64,000 nucleotides of DNA from positions 210,992,070-211,056,069 of the forward strand of contig CM022299.1 in the NCBI GenBank assembly GCA_011799875.1, given 5' to 3'. The notes under the pieces are model-generated. The model searched no databases, was not told the DNA's origin, and worked only from the letters and a program-made list of their open reading frames with translations. Each line of letters starts with the position of its first letter. Position 1 is the stretch's first letter. The DNA comes from Thinopyrum elongatum. Lineage: Eukaryota; Streptophyta; Magnoliopsida; Poales; Poaceae. The position numbers and the translations under genes are program-made. Below are positions 33,259-44,906 of this stretch, piece after piece.

Positions 33259-33865
33259 ATGTCAAGTGCCAAGGGCAGTCAGAACCAGTCAGAGCAAAAT
33301 GTTGATCTAAGTGAAGGATCTAGTCCCAATGAGAGCTACTATGAGGGAGAGAGGATCTCTCCAGATTTTCTTAAGGCTACCACCAGGAAAAAGAAGAAGA
33401 AAACCTCAGACAGTGAGGATGAAGACTTTGTGGCTAGTGAGGCCACTTCTCAGAAGAAGAAGAAGAAGACTGCTGTAAGAAGAGTCCCAATGTCAAAGGC
33501 ACGCAAGTCCTCAGCTCCTTGAGGAGCCAAATGGTGCAGAAGGTGATGCCCCCAAGAAAAAGAGGGTAAGGAAGACTATGGCTAGAGTGATTGGCATATC
33601 CTCCATGATGGTTGATGAGGAGGAGGAGGAGGAAGAACCAGAAGTTGAAGCACCTCCAGCGAAAACACAGAAACTCATGTCCGATGCCATGAAGACAGCT
33701 GCTCCTTCCAAAGCCAAGTCCAAGCCCAAGGTTTCTGCTCCCAAAAGGTCTACAAGAAACATTTCAGCTGCTGAGAAGAACAAGGCCCCAGTGCCAGAAT
33801 TTCAGGATCATGATGCTCAGGAAGCTCAAGCCCAAGATCCCTGACCATGACAATGCACACCCTGT
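33259..33865 (+). pseudogene. C2 ORF3, N-terminal part
   Basis: Opens at ATG 33259 (MSSAKGSQNQSEQNVD). The product is highly charged: several Lys runs (KKKKKTSDSEDED, KKKKKTAVRRVP) that look like nuclear localisation signals, and a Glu run (DEEEEEEEPE). Two one-base frameshifts, near 33518 (an extra T in CTCCTTGAGG) and near 33830, break it. S2 is inserted at 33865/33866, and the protein resumes at 59463. I see no signal peptide or membrane segment. It is homologous in layout and in its C-terminal domain to C3 ORF3 (42761-44687). Confidence 0.65.
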
Positions 33866-35426
33866 TGATACGTCTCCAATGTATCTATAATTTTTTATTG
33901 TTCCATGCTATTATATTATCTGTTTTGGATGTTTTATATGCATTAATATGCTATTTTATATTATTTTTGGGACTAACTTATTAACCTAGAGCCCAGTGCC
34001 AGTTTTTGTTTTTTCCTTGTTTTTGAGCCTCGCAGAAAAGGAATACCAAACGGAGTCCAAACGGAATAAAACTTCACAATGATTTTTCTTGGACCATAAG
34101 ACACCCAGGGGACTTGGAGTCCAGGTCAGAAGAGCCACGAGGCGGCGACAAGGGTGGAGGGCGCGCCCTAGGGGGGGGCGACCCCCTGCCTTGTGGGCCC
34201 CTCGGTAACCTCCTGACCTAGATCTTTCCTCTATAAATTCACATATATTCCAGAACCACCAGAGGCATCCACGAAAACACTCTTTCACCGCCGCAACCTT
34301 CTGTGCCCGTGAGATCCCATCTTGGGGCCTTTTCCGGCATCCTGCCGAAGGGGGAATCGATCACGGAGGGCTTCTACATCAACACCATTGCCCTTCCGAT
34401 GAAGCGTGAGTAGTTTACCTCAGACCTACGGGTCCATAGCTAGTAGCTATATGGTTTGTTCTCTCTCTTTGATTCTCAATACAATCTTCTCCTCGATGTT
34501 CTTGGAGATCTACCCGATGTAATCTTCTTTTGCGGTGTGTTTGTCGAGATCCGATGAATTGTGGATTTATGATCAGCTTATCTATGAATATTATTTGAAT
34601 CTTCTCTAGATTCTTTATGCATGATTTAATATCTTTGTATTTCTCTTTGAATTATCGGTTTGGTTTGGCCAACTAGATTGGTTTTTCTTGCAATGGGAGA
34701 GGTGATTAGCTTTGGGTTCAATCTTGCGTGATTTCACCCACTGACAAAGTAGGGGTAGCAAGACACGTATTGCATTGTTGCCACCGAGGATAAAAGATGG
34801 GGTTTTCATCATATTGCTTGAGTTAATTCCTCTACATCATGTCATCTTACTTAAGGCGTTACTCCGTTCTTTATGAACTTAATACTCTAGATGCATGCTG
34901 GATAGCGGTCGATGTGTGGAGTAATAGTAGTAGATTCAGGCAGGAGTCGGTCTACTTGACACGGACGTGATGCCTATATGCATAATCATTGCCTTGGATA
35001 TCGTCATAACTTTGCGCTTTTCTATCAATTGCTCGACAGTAATTTGTTCACCCACCATATTATTTGCCTTCATGAGAGAAGCCTCTAGTGAAACCTATGG
35101 CCCCTGGGTCTATTTTCCATCATATTACTTTCCGATCTACTATTTTGCAATCTTTTATGTTTAGATCTATATACCAAAAAACCTAAAAATATCTTATCTT
35201 TTATCTATCAGGTCTCACCTTTGCAAGTGACCGTGAAGGGATTGACAACCCCTTTATCGCGTTGGGTGCAAGTGTTTGATTGTTTGTGCAGGTGTTGGTG
35301 ATTTGTGCGTTCTTCTCCTACTGGATTGATATCTTGGTTCTTAACTGAGGGCAATACTTACCTCTACTGTGCTGCATCACCCTTTCCTCTTCAAGCGAAA
35401 AACCAACGCAAGATCAAGAAGTAGCA
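33866..35426 (+). repeat. S2 5' LTR
   Basis: Starts TGATACGTCTCCAATG and ends CAAGAAGTAGCA; 1561 bp. TATA-like CTATAAATTC at 34231-34240. The match to the 3' LTR is direct up to 34265 and again from about 34943; the part in between is missing from the 3' copy because of the C3 insertion and deletion. Confidence 0.95.
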
Positions 35427-35433
35427 GGAAGAA

Positions 35434-35453
35434 TTTCTAGCGCCATTGCCAGG
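35434..35453 (+). other. S2 primer-binding site (tRNA-Asp type)
   Basis: TCTAGCGCCATTGCCAGGGA begins a few bases after the LTR. It resembles the TGGCGCCGTTGCC site typical of Athila-lineage elements, usually assigned to tRNA-Asp, with a few substitutions including TGG to TAG. Confidence 0.65.
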
Positions 35454-35661
35454 GAGATCTACGCCAAGTCAAGACATACCAAGTACCCATCATAAACTCT
35501 CATCTCTTGCATTACATTATTCGCCATTTGCCTCTCGTTTTCCTCTCCCCCACTTCTAAAATGATTTTCGAAAAGATTTGCCTTTTTATGCGCCCTTCTT
35601 CCGTTCGTCTCTTTCGTTTGCTTTTTGTTTGCTCGTGTGTTAGATTGCTTGCTTTGTCACG

Positions 35662-37747
35662 ATGGCTCAAGAGAATACCAAATTGTGTGACTTTTCCAAT
35701 ACTAATAATAATGATTTTATTAGTACTCCAATTGCTCCCGCCACTAGTGCGGAATCTTATGAAATTAATGCCGCTTTGCTAAATCTTGTTATGAAAGACC
35801 AATTTTCTGGCCTTTCTAGTGAAGATGCCGCATCCCATCTGAATAGTTCCGTTGAGTTGTGTGATATGCAAAAGAAGAAAGATGTGGATAATGATATTGT
35901 TAAATTGAAGCTATTTCCGTTCTCACTACGAGATCGTGCTAAAACTTGGTTTTCATCTTTGCCTAAAAATAGTATTGATTCATGGAACAAGTGTAAAGCT
36001 GATTTTATTTCCAAGTATTTTCCTCCCGCTAAGATCATCTCCCTTAGGAACAATATTATGAATTTTAAGCAACTTGATCATGAACATGTTGCACAATCTT
36101 GGGAGAGGATGAAATTGATGATACGAAATTGCCCTACTCCTGGTTTAAATCTTTGGATGATCATACAAAAAATTTATGCCGGATTGAATTTTGCTTCTAG
36201 AAATCTTTTAGATTTGGCTGCGGGAGGTACTTTTATGGAAATTACTTTAGGAGAGGCTACTAAACTCCTAAATAATATTATGGTTAATTATTCGCAATGG
36301 CATACCGAAAGATCTTCTACTAGTAAAAAAGTGCATGCGATTGAAGAGATTAATGTTTTGAGTGGAAAGATGGATGAACTTGTGAAATTATTTTGCTAGC
36401 AAGAGTGCTCCTATTGATCCTAATGATATGCCTTTGTCTACTTTGATTGAGAACAATAATGAATCTATGGATGTGAATTTTGTTGGTAGGAACAATTTTG
36501 GTAATAACACGTATAGAGTTAATTTTAATCCTAGGCCGTTTCCTAGTAATTCCTCTAATAATTATGGTAATTCCTACAACAATTCTTATTAAAATTATAA
36601 TAAGATGCCCTCTGATCTTGAGAACAATATTAAAGAATTTATTAGTTTGCAAAAGAATTTCAATGCTAGGGTTGAAGAAAAATTGCTTTCGATTGATAAT
36701 TTGGCTAGGAACGTGGATAGAATCTCTCTTGAGATTGATTCTTTGAAAATTAGATCTATTCCACCCAAGCATTATATTAATGAGTCTTTAAAATCTATGA
36801 TAATTTCTATTGATGAATGTAAAGAAAGAACCGCTAGGATTCATGCTAAGCGAGATTGGTTTGTGAAAGCGTGTTCTTCTAATTCTTGTGAAAATAATGA
36901 TGAAGATCTTAAAGTGATTGATGTGACTCCTATTGAATCTTTGTTTTCTAAAATAAATCTTGATAAAGATGGGACTAGAGATGAGTCAACTTTAGTTAGA
37001 AGGCGTCCCAATGATTCAGAGTTTATAGATCTTGATGCAAAAATTGATAAAAGTGGGATTGGAGAGGTCAAAACTTTAAGTAGCAATGAACCCACTCTTT
37101 TGGATTTCAAGGACTTTAATTATGATAATTGTTCTTTGGTAGATTGTATTTCCTTGTTGCAATCCATGTTGAATTCTCCTCATGCTTATAATCAAAATAA
37201 AGCTTTTACTAAACATATTGCTGATGCTTTGATGAAATCTTTTGAAGAAAAGCTTGAATTGGAAGTTTCTATCCCTAGAAAACTTTATGATGAGTGGGAA
37301 CCTACTATTAAGATTAATATTAAAGATTATGAGTGCCATGCTTTGTGTGATTTGGGTGCTAGCGTTTCCACAATTCCAAAAGCTTTATGTGATGTGTTAG
37401 GTTTCCGTGAATTGGATGATTGTTCTTTAAATTTGCATCTTGCGGATTCCACTATTAAGAAACCTATGTGAAGGATTAATGATGTTATTATTGTTGCAAA
37501 TGGGAATTATTTGCCCGTAGATTTCATTTTTCTTGATATAGATTGCAATCCTACATGTCCTATTATTCTTGGTAGACCTTTCCTTAGAACGATTGGTGCA
37601 ATTATTGATATGAAAGAAGGAAACATTAGATTTCAATTTACGTTAAGGAAGGGCATGGAACAATTCCCTAGAAAGAAAATTAAGTTGCCATATGAATCTA
37701 TTATGAGAGCTACTTATGGATTGCATACGAAAGATGACAATACCTAG
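35662..37747 (+). pseudogene. S2 gag-protease, broken
   Basis: Starts MAQENTKLCDFSN at ATG 35662. Athila-type Retrotrans_gag: LKLFPFSLRDRAKTWFSSLP, DFISKYFPPAKI and WERMKLMIRNCP, roughly residues 75-200. After an Asn-rich spacer and a coiled-coil-like stretch comes an aspartic protease: HALCDLGASVSTIPKAL near 37335-37385 and PIILGRPFLRTIGA near 37560-37600. Breaks: a frameshift in a T-run near 36390 (apparent stop TAG 36397), TAA near 36590 and TGA at 37469. It ends TAG 37745-37747 after HTKDDNT. No RT follows. Confidence 0.8.
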
Positions 37748-40538
37748 ATCTATGTGTTTTTATGCCTAGCTAAGGGCGTTAAACAATAGCGCTTGTTGGG
37801 AGGCAACCCAATTTTATTTTTGTGCTGTTTGTTTTGCTTATGTTTTTGAATAAAATAACCATTATTACCTCTGTATTAATTGTGTTTTTCTGTTTTAATT
37901 AGTGTTTGTGCCAAGTAAGACATTTGGGATGGCTTACGGTGATAGTTGATTTGATCTTGCTGAAAAACAGAAACTTTTGCGTCCAGTCACAGAATTTTAG
38001 TAATTCACTGGAGAGTGGAAAACCATGAATATTTTACACAGTATTGATATACAAATTGTCTCTGTTTTCCTAATTTTTCAGAATTTTTGGAGTCACATAA
38101 GTATTAGAACAATTCAGATCTTCGCAGACTATTCTGTTTTTGACAGATTCTGTTTTCTTTGTGTTGTTTGCTTATTTTGATGAATCTATGAGTAGTATCG
38201 GGGGGGTAAGAACAATGGAGAAGTTGGAATACAGTAGATATTACACCAATATAAATAAAGAATGATTTCACAACAGTACCAAAAGTGGTGATTTTATTTT
38301 CTTATACTAACGGATCTCACGAGTTTTCTGTTGAGTTTTGTGTTGTGAAGTTTTCAAGTTTTGGGTAAAGATTTGATGGACTATGGAATAAGGAGTGGCA
38401 AGAGCCTAAGCTTGGGGATGCCCAAGGCACCCCAAGGTAATATTCAAGGACAACCAAGAGCCTAAGCTTGGGGATGCCCCGGAAGGCATCCCCTCTTTCG
38501 TCTTCGTCTATCGGTAAATTTAGTTGAGGCTATATTTTTATTCACCACATGATATGTGTTTTGCTTGGAGCGTCTTGTATGATATGAGTCTTTGCTTTTT
38601 AGTTTTCCACAATCATCCTTGCTGTACACACCTTTTGAGAGGGACACGCATGAATCGTGATTTATTAGAATAATCTATGTGCTTCACTTATATCTTTTGA
38701 GCTAGACAATTTTGCTCTAGTGCTTCACTTATATCTTTTTAGAGCACGGCGGTGGTTTTATTTTATAGAAATTGTTGAACTCTCATGCTTCACTTATATT
38801 ATTTTGAGAGTCTTTCTAAACAGCATGGTAATTTTCTTTGGTTATAAATTTAGTCCTAATATGATAGGCATCCAAGAGGGATATAATAAAAACTTTCATA
38901 TAAAGTGCATTGAATACTATGAGAAGTTTGATTCCTTATGATTGTTTTGAGATATAAAGATGGTGATATTAGAGTTATGCTAGTGAGTAATTGTGGATTG
39001 TATAAATACTTGTGTTAAAGTTTGTGATTCCCGTAGCATGCACGTATGGTGAACCGTTATGTGATGAAGTCGGAGAATGATTTATTTATTGATTGTCTTC
39101 CTTATGAGTGGCGGTCGGGGACGAGCGATGGTCTTTTCCTACCAATCTATCCCCCTAGGAGCATGCGTGTAGTACTTCGTTTCGATGAGTAATAGATTTT
39201 TGCAATAAGTATGTGAGTTCTTTATGACTAATGTTGAGTCCATGGATTATACGCACTCTCACCCTTCCACCTTTGCTAGCCTCTCTAGTACCGCGCAACT
39301 TTCGCCGGTGCCATACACCTACCTTTTACCTTCCTCAAAACAGCCACCATACCTACCTATTATGGCATTTCCATAGCCATTCCGAGATATATTGCCATGC
39401 AACTTTTCACCGTTCCATTTTATTATGACACGCTCCATCATTGTCATATTGCTTTGCATGATCGTAAGAAAGCTAGCATGATGTTTACATGGCTTGTCTG
39501 TTTTTTGATATCATTTGCTATGCTAGATCATTGCACATACCGGTACAACGCCGGAGGCATTCATATAGAGTCATATTTTGTTCTAAGTATCGAGTTGTAA
39601 TTCTTGAGTTGTAAGTAAATAAAAGTGTGATGATCTTCATTATTAGAGCATTGTCCCATGTGAGGAAAAAATAAAAGAGGCCAACGACGCCCACAAATAA
39701 AAAAAGAGCGGCCAAAGAAGCCCAACAAAATTTAAAAAAAATGAGAGAAAAGAGAGAAGGGGCAATGTTACTATCCTTTTTCCACACTTGTGCTTCAAAG
39801 TAGCACCATGATCTTCATGATAGAGAGTCTCCTATGTTATCACTTTCATATACTAGTGGGAATTTTTCGTTATAGAACTTGGCTTGTATATTCCAATGAT
39901 GGGCTTCCTCAAATTGCCCTGGGTCTTCGTGAGCAAGCAAGTTGGATGCACACCCACTTAGTTTCTTTTTGAGCTTTCATAAACTTATAGCTCTAGTGCA
40001 TCCGTTGCATGGCAATCCCTACCCACTCACATTGATATCTATTGATGGGCATCTCCATAGCCCGTTGATACGCCTAGTTTATGTGAGACTATCTCCTTCT
40101 TTTTGTCTTCTCCAAAACCACCATATTCTATTCCACCTATAGTGCTATATACATGGCTCACGCTCATGTATTGCATGACAGTTGAAAAGGTTTGAGAACA
40201 TCAAAAGTATGAAACAATTGCTTGGCTTGTCATCGGGGTTGTGCATGATTTAATACTTTGTGTGATGAAGATGGAGCATAGCCAGACTATATGATTTTGT
40301 AGGGATAACTTTCTTTGGCCATGTTATTTTGAGAAGACATGATTGCTTTATTAGTATGCTTGAAGTATTTTTTTTATGTCAATATTAAACTTTTGTTTTG
40401 AATCTTATGGATCTGAACATTCATGCCACAATAAAGAAAATTACATGGATAAGTATGTTAGGTAGCATTCCACATCAAAAATTCTGTTTTTATCATTTAC
40501 CTACTCGAGAACGAGTAGGAATTAAGCTTGGGGATGCT
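37748..40538 (+). other. S2 long 3' non-coding region with PPT copies
   Basis: 2.8 kb without coding signal. It opens with TTGGGAGGCAACCCAA, common after gag in this group. The string AGAGCCTAAGCTTGGGGATG occurs at 38401 and again at 38457, 56 bp apart, and its core AAGCTTGGGGATGC recurs at about 40525-40538 as the polypurine tract next to the 3' LTR. It includes the stem-loop series at about 38674-38811 (separate entry) and an A/T-rich Ala/Lys-codon-like tract near 39665-39740 that does not form a gene. Confidence 0.7.
38674..38811 (+). other. S2 stem-loop series with invariant loop
   Basis: Repeated loop sequence TGCTTCACTTATAT flanked by different but complementary arms. Best two: TGCTCTA 38713-38719 with TAGAGCA 38740-38746 (7 bp), and ACTCTCA 38779-38785 with TGAGAGT 38805-38811 (7 bp). 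A weaker one is TCTA 38674-38677 with TAGA 38703-38706. The same structure recurs in S3 (63259-63486). Confidence 0.7.
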
Positions 40539-40935
40539 TGATACGTCTCCAACGTATCTATAATTTTTTATTGTTCCATGCTATTATATTATCTGTTTTG
40601 GATGTTTTATATTCATTAATATGCTATTTTATATTATTTTTGGGACTAACTTATTAACCTAGAGCCCAGTGCCAGTTTCTGTTTTTTCCTTGTTTTTGAG
40701 CCTCGCAGAAAAGGAATACCAAACGGAGTCCAAACGGAATAAAACTTCACGATGATTTTTCTTGGACCAGAATACATCCAGGGGACTTGGAGTCCAAGTC
40801 AAAAGAGCCACGAGGTGGCGACAAGGGTGGAGGGCGCGCCCTAGGGGGGCGCCCACTACCTTGTGTGCCCCTCGGTGACCTCCTGACCTAGATCTTTCCT
40901 CTATAAATTCACATATATTCCAGAACCACCAGAGG
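40539..40935 (+). repeat. S2 3' LTR, first part
   Basis: TGATACGTCTCCAACG onward, collinear with 33866-34265, ending CCAGAACCACCAGAGG at the C3 boundary. It continues after C3 at 58977. Confidence 0.95.
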
Positions 40936-42237
40936 TGAAAGGATCAATACGGTCGACTAGAGAGGGGGGGGGGTGAATAGGAGACTACAAATTTTAACCT
41001 TTCTTGTCAATGTTAAGGCTTAGCGGATAAATAGGGTTCACTAGATATGCAACTAGGTGAATGCAACCTATATGACAAGCAAGCTCCAAGCTAAATATGC
41101 TAGGCAACAATCTAGGTAGCAAGCCAACAAGCATATAAAGCAAAGTAAGGTGCGAGAAAGGATTAACCACAAGTGAGACGAGGACGCGGATTTTATCCCG
41201 AAGTTCACTCTTCCTTGGGGAAGAGCTACTCTCCGTTTGGAGCGGTGCCGGAGCCAAAGCTTGCGGAACGCCACCGAAGGCTCACCGTAATCTCCTTCGA
41301 GTCACCCTCAATGGATGAGCCTCGAATCACTCGGGGTTGGTCTTGAAGGCGACCACCACACCTTTACAAACTTCTCCGGAGCACACCACAAGCAAGGAAG
41401 CTTCCGGAGGAACCTCTAACCTCCTAGGAGCCCAAGCTCCAAGAGTAACTAGTCAATGGTGGACAAATATTGTGGGGAACACGATTTGGTTTGGTCAAAG
41501 TGTAGATCGGGTCTTGCTCTCCCAATCCCCAAAGTTTCAACAAGTTTGGGTGGAGGGATTGAGAGTAATGAGCAAATGGAGGTGTAGCAATGGTGGAGCT
41601 CAACAAGACATTAGGGTTAGTGGTTGGAGGTGGAAGAAGGGGGCTTATATAGTGTTCTTGGCCGGGTGGGGATTTCTGCCCGTTGGACCCCGTGCGCACG
41701 GGCCAAGTTAGCCCCGTGCGCACGGGGTGTCCAGTGGAATTCCAACCACCCCGTGCGCACGGGGTGTCCAGTATTTTCACCCACCCCGTGCGCACGGGGG
41801 TCCAGGACCCCGTGCGCACGAGGTGTCCAGTAAGTTTCATGGTACCCCGTGCGCACGGGGGTCAGAGACCCCGTGCACACGGGGTGTCCAGAAAACTTAC
41901 TGAAGAACCTCACAGGACACCACGACAAAGCACTAATGATGGATGAGTAGGAGGGCAGGTGTAAGAAAATAGGAGGCATTCCCACACAACATTTAACCCA
42001 CGATGACCCCTCTTGATAGTGCGGTTTTTCCTACGACTCAAATCGAACCAAACGAAAACCTTCGAGTCATCGGTAAACCACGCCTTGACCTTTTTGAATT
42101 GGGGGGGGGGGGTCACACAACTCCAATGGAATCTTCATGGAACCAATATCCTGAGATAGACTTTAGCAACCGATATTAGTTCCTCTAATCATGTTGTCAT
42201 CACACCAAAATATACTTAAGTGCCACATGCACTTTCA
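40936..42237 (-). repeat. C3 3' LTR (copy 1)
   Basis: 1302 bp, plus strand TGAAAGGATC...GCACTTTCA, giving TGAAAG/CTTTCA inverted ends. The polypurine tract (minus AAAAAGGGGGAGAT) abuts its sense start at 42238. A minus-strand TATA box (ACTATATAAGCC) is at about 41654-41643. The palindrome array 41688-41884 lies directly upstream of it in the transcription sense. A homopolymer of G near 40970 is just inside the end. Confidence 0.9.
41688..41884 (-). promoter_or_regulatory. Seven-copy 16-bp palindrome array in the C3 3' LTR
   Basis: CCCCGTGCGCACGGGG is a perfect 16-bp palindrome. Copies start at 41688 (last base C), 41712, 41749, 41784, 41808 (one change), 41845 and 41869 (one change); four are perfect. 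Spacing is 24-37 bp, often followed by GTGTCCAG. The array ends about 35 bp upstream (sense) of the TATA box. Confidence 0.9.
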
Positions 42238-42760
42238 ATCTCCCCCTTTTTGGTGAATTGATGACAACATGATTAGGACAAGGCAAAAAGGATATAACAA
42301 CAAGAATAGCCAAGAGACAATAGTTGATCACGAGAGTTCCCCCTATATGTGTGCCAGGATAGAACGACATGCTTGAGAATGCATCAAGCACACACATATG
42401 AGGCTCCCCCTAGATCAATATTGTCAAGGCATGACATCAACAACATAAAACCTATAACGGTGCCAAGATCTCATGCAAAGGTGTGGTGAGCAAGTAACAA
42501 GAGACAACATAATAAAAACAAGATAATATAGCACAAGATATGAACCATAAGATGATTAGTCTCACATATTAATAGGAGGTAGCTCACAACCACACCACGA
42601 AAGAAAAAAAGTATCTCAAGCCAATTAAACACCACCAAATAAAACGAGGCATTGAGATCTCAACCCAACTGAAACCAACTGCAAACGCTTCCTAATAGAA
42701 CACTTCTCCCCCTTTGTCAACAAGACAACAAAAAAGGGAAAAGGCAATGCTAACGAGACT
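42238..42760 (-). other. C3 3' non-coding region with multiple polypurine tracts
   Basis: Between the ORF3 stop and the 3' LTR. The true polypurine tract is at 42238-42250. Further copies of the AGGGGGAG-type string (plus-strand TCCCCCT) lie at about 42337, 42404 and 42706, and another at 45218 between pol and ORF3. Multiple tracts of this kind are reported for Sireviruses. Confidence 0.7.
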
Positions 42761-44687
42761 CTAGACAAGAGGAGGCGCGCTCGAAGCATCATCATCTTCA
42801 TCAAAGCGCCAACCTGGCATGGGAAAGGAACGAGCAGTGGCCACACTGTCAATGTCCTCAGACCCAGGGGCAACCTGCTCCCCTGCTGCAGCACGCTCGG
42901 CCTTCTTCTGCCGCCTCTCAAGCTTGTCTCTGTTGATTTCCTTGAGCTGACGGCGCTGGATAGACTGACACATCTTGAACATGTTGCCCACTGTCTTCAG
43001 AAGAGATCTCTTCTCCTCCCTGGTGAAACTGGCATCAGCAGGAGCCTGCAACCCTTTGCCACGCGGAATCCGTGCAATGGAGGAACAACCCTCACTGTAG
43101 GTAGCATGATCCTCAGGCCTCGGATTGCGCCCCTTCTTGGAGGGCGCATATGGTGGAGGAGCAGCCGGAAGCCAGTTGGCATCACGCTTCGGAAAGGAAG
43201 TGCGGTACTTGGCTAGGTACCTGGCGGGGCAGAATGACTCAATCAAGGCCTGGATGAACGGATCATAGATGCATGACTTGTTCTCCTGAACACACTGCCT
43301 GATTTCAAAGAACATGAAGTCCAGAACATCCACTTTCTTCCTGTCACGAAGGTAGACAAAGATGTCCAACATGGAGCTCCTCAGATTGTGAGAGTCCCCG
43401 GTCTTAGGATTAAGTGTGTACCTAAGAATGTGACGCATAGTATCATAGGTAGGCTTTAAGTGCTTGATAGAACCGGTGGTGAAGGCCTTCTCTAGCTTGT
43501 ATGCAAAAGCAATCTCATCCTTATCTCTTCCAGTCTCATGAGCACGGCCATACTCAGGATGCTCCTCAGCAAAGAACTGATATGGAATGAAGTCAGAGAA
43601 CTTGGCCATGGAGGCCTCACACTCATAAGTGCCAAACATCCAAGTCATAGTACGAGCCTCATCACTGTGGAAGTATACGGTGGCAAAGAATTGCATCACA
43701 AGATCTTCATTGAACGGATGGTGGAAGCTGACGAATGGGATCAATCCAAGCCTCCCGAGAGCATCATACACACCAGGATAGATATGAGCATTGTCCCGAA
43801 GACCCTCCACATTGATTTGCTTGTGGGGGGGCAAACTTGTTCTTCTTGGCCATGATCAACTCAGAGAACACACGGTGCTGAAAATCATTCTTGAATCTTG
43901 GGTCAATTCCTGAACTGGTATTTGGCACATAGGGGTAATCCTGCCTGCGAGCCCAGAGTTCTGGCTTGGTCCACTGAAAAAGAGGAAGATTCTTGACATT
44001 ACGACCTCCTGGAAGAACATGTTCCTCTGGTCTCTCATCTCCTTCCTCCTCATCATCATCATCAGCAGATGCATCTGCTGGCTCTTCCTCATAGTGTGCA
44101 TCCTCCTGAGAATCATACTCTTCCTCGGAATCATCAGAGGCTTCGATCACCGGCTTCTTTGACGCAGCACGACGAGCACGATTAGCAGACATAGAACTCT
44201 GGCCAAGCCCATCAGATGGCTGACGAGCGGTAACGACCAACTGACCTTCACCTGCCTTACTGCGCTTGCTACGAGCGGCCGCCACCTTGTCAGCAGAGTC
44301 TGAGAAACACAACCAACCCAAACAACACACACAAAATGAGTGAGTGCAAGTGCTCGAAGATATGGCATGGAGTGACATAAAACAAAAATGGGCAGGACTC
44401 TCTGTACACCCCGTGCGCACGGGGTCATACCACCATGGACACAGGGCCCCGTGCGCACGGAACAAGCCCGTGCACACGGGGGTCTTCCAGCGGCAGCCAC
44501 TTCCAGATCGAAATTTGGGAGTGAGTGTGGCTAGTTAACTTATGCTGATTGTCTACCCATGTTTTACTCTATATCACGAGGAAATGAGGACCGATCAAGA
44601 TCAATTTGGATCCCCTAGAAAGGAGAGAGCATTCTAGGAGGAACCAAAGGAGGAGAACGGACGGGGCTTACCGAAGGAGGACCCCAT
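42761..44687 (-). pseudogene. C3 ORF3, copy 1 (two exons)
   Basis: Extra gene downstream of pol, same strand. Exon 1 (44687-44672) encodes MGSSF plus one base; donor GTAAGC; intron 44671-44300 (372 bp); acceptor TTTCTCAG; exon 2 from 44299 (DSADKVAAARSKRSKAG) to the stop at 42761. The N-terminus is basic then strongly acidic (SDDSEEEYDSQED, DDDDEEEGDE). A globular part follows with NEDLVMQFFATVYFHSDEA, GSIKHLKP, TMRHILRYTLNPKTGD and SCIYDPFIQALIESF, then a Lys/Arg/Glu helix near the C-terminus (RRQLKEINRDKLERRQKKAE). About 515 codons. One extra G in a seven-G run at 43825-43831 shifts the frame; copy 2 has six. No signal peptide or membrane helix is seen, so it does not look like an envelope. 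Function unknown. Confidence 0.7.
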
Positions 44688-44906
44688 CCTAGAAGAGATC
44701 CACGGAGAGGGATGGCTCCACGGCACACGGAGGCGCCGGAGAGGCTCGATTCGACGGCGGCGACCTGGAGGTTTTCTGGGGCGTGGGGAGGCAACTGGGT
44801 GGGAATGAACCCTAACCCGCCACGTCCCACCTCGTATAGGCCAGGAACCGCACACCCCGTGCGCACGGGGGCCCCGTGCGCACGGTACAAGCCCGAGGGC
44901 ACGGGG
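44409..44906 (-). promoter_or_regulatory. Palindrome copies around the C3 ORF3 promoter and intron (copy 1)
   Basis: The LTR palindrome recurs in the intron at 44409 (perfect), 44447 and 44466, and upstream of exon 1 at 44855 (perfect), 44872 and a degenerate copy at 44891. A TATA-like CCTATACGAGG lies at about 44840-44830 (minus), roughly 20 bp downstream of the upstream group and about 145 bp before the exon 1 ATG. Confidence 0.8.

Noticed and set aside
33578..33844. Separate Glu-rich small gene
   Set aside because: It is the same protein as 33259-33522 after a one-base frameshift, and part of C2 ORF3.
39518..39787. Minus-strand 89-codon frame with hydrophobic segment in the S2 3' region
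   Set aside because: A/T-rich low-complexity sequence in a non-coding part; no start context or homology.
41688..41884. CRISPR-like appearance (short palindromic repeat with 8-21 bp between copies)
   Set aside because: Spacers are short and similar to each other, repeat copies vary, there are no cas genes, and it lies in a plant LTR promoter.
41337..41946. Open frames with repeated PVRTG or PRAHGV peptides (also near 44400, 52100 and 53400)
   Set aside because: They are translations of the CCCCGTGCGCACGGGG palindromes in several frames inside an LTR or intron; the DNA motif explains them.
42761..44687. Envelope-like protein, as often assumed for a third ORF after pol in Sireviruses
   Set aside because: No signal peptide, membrane helix or coiled-coil fusion region is visible; it is charged with nuclear-type basic runs. 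Not excluded by a structure, but not supported.
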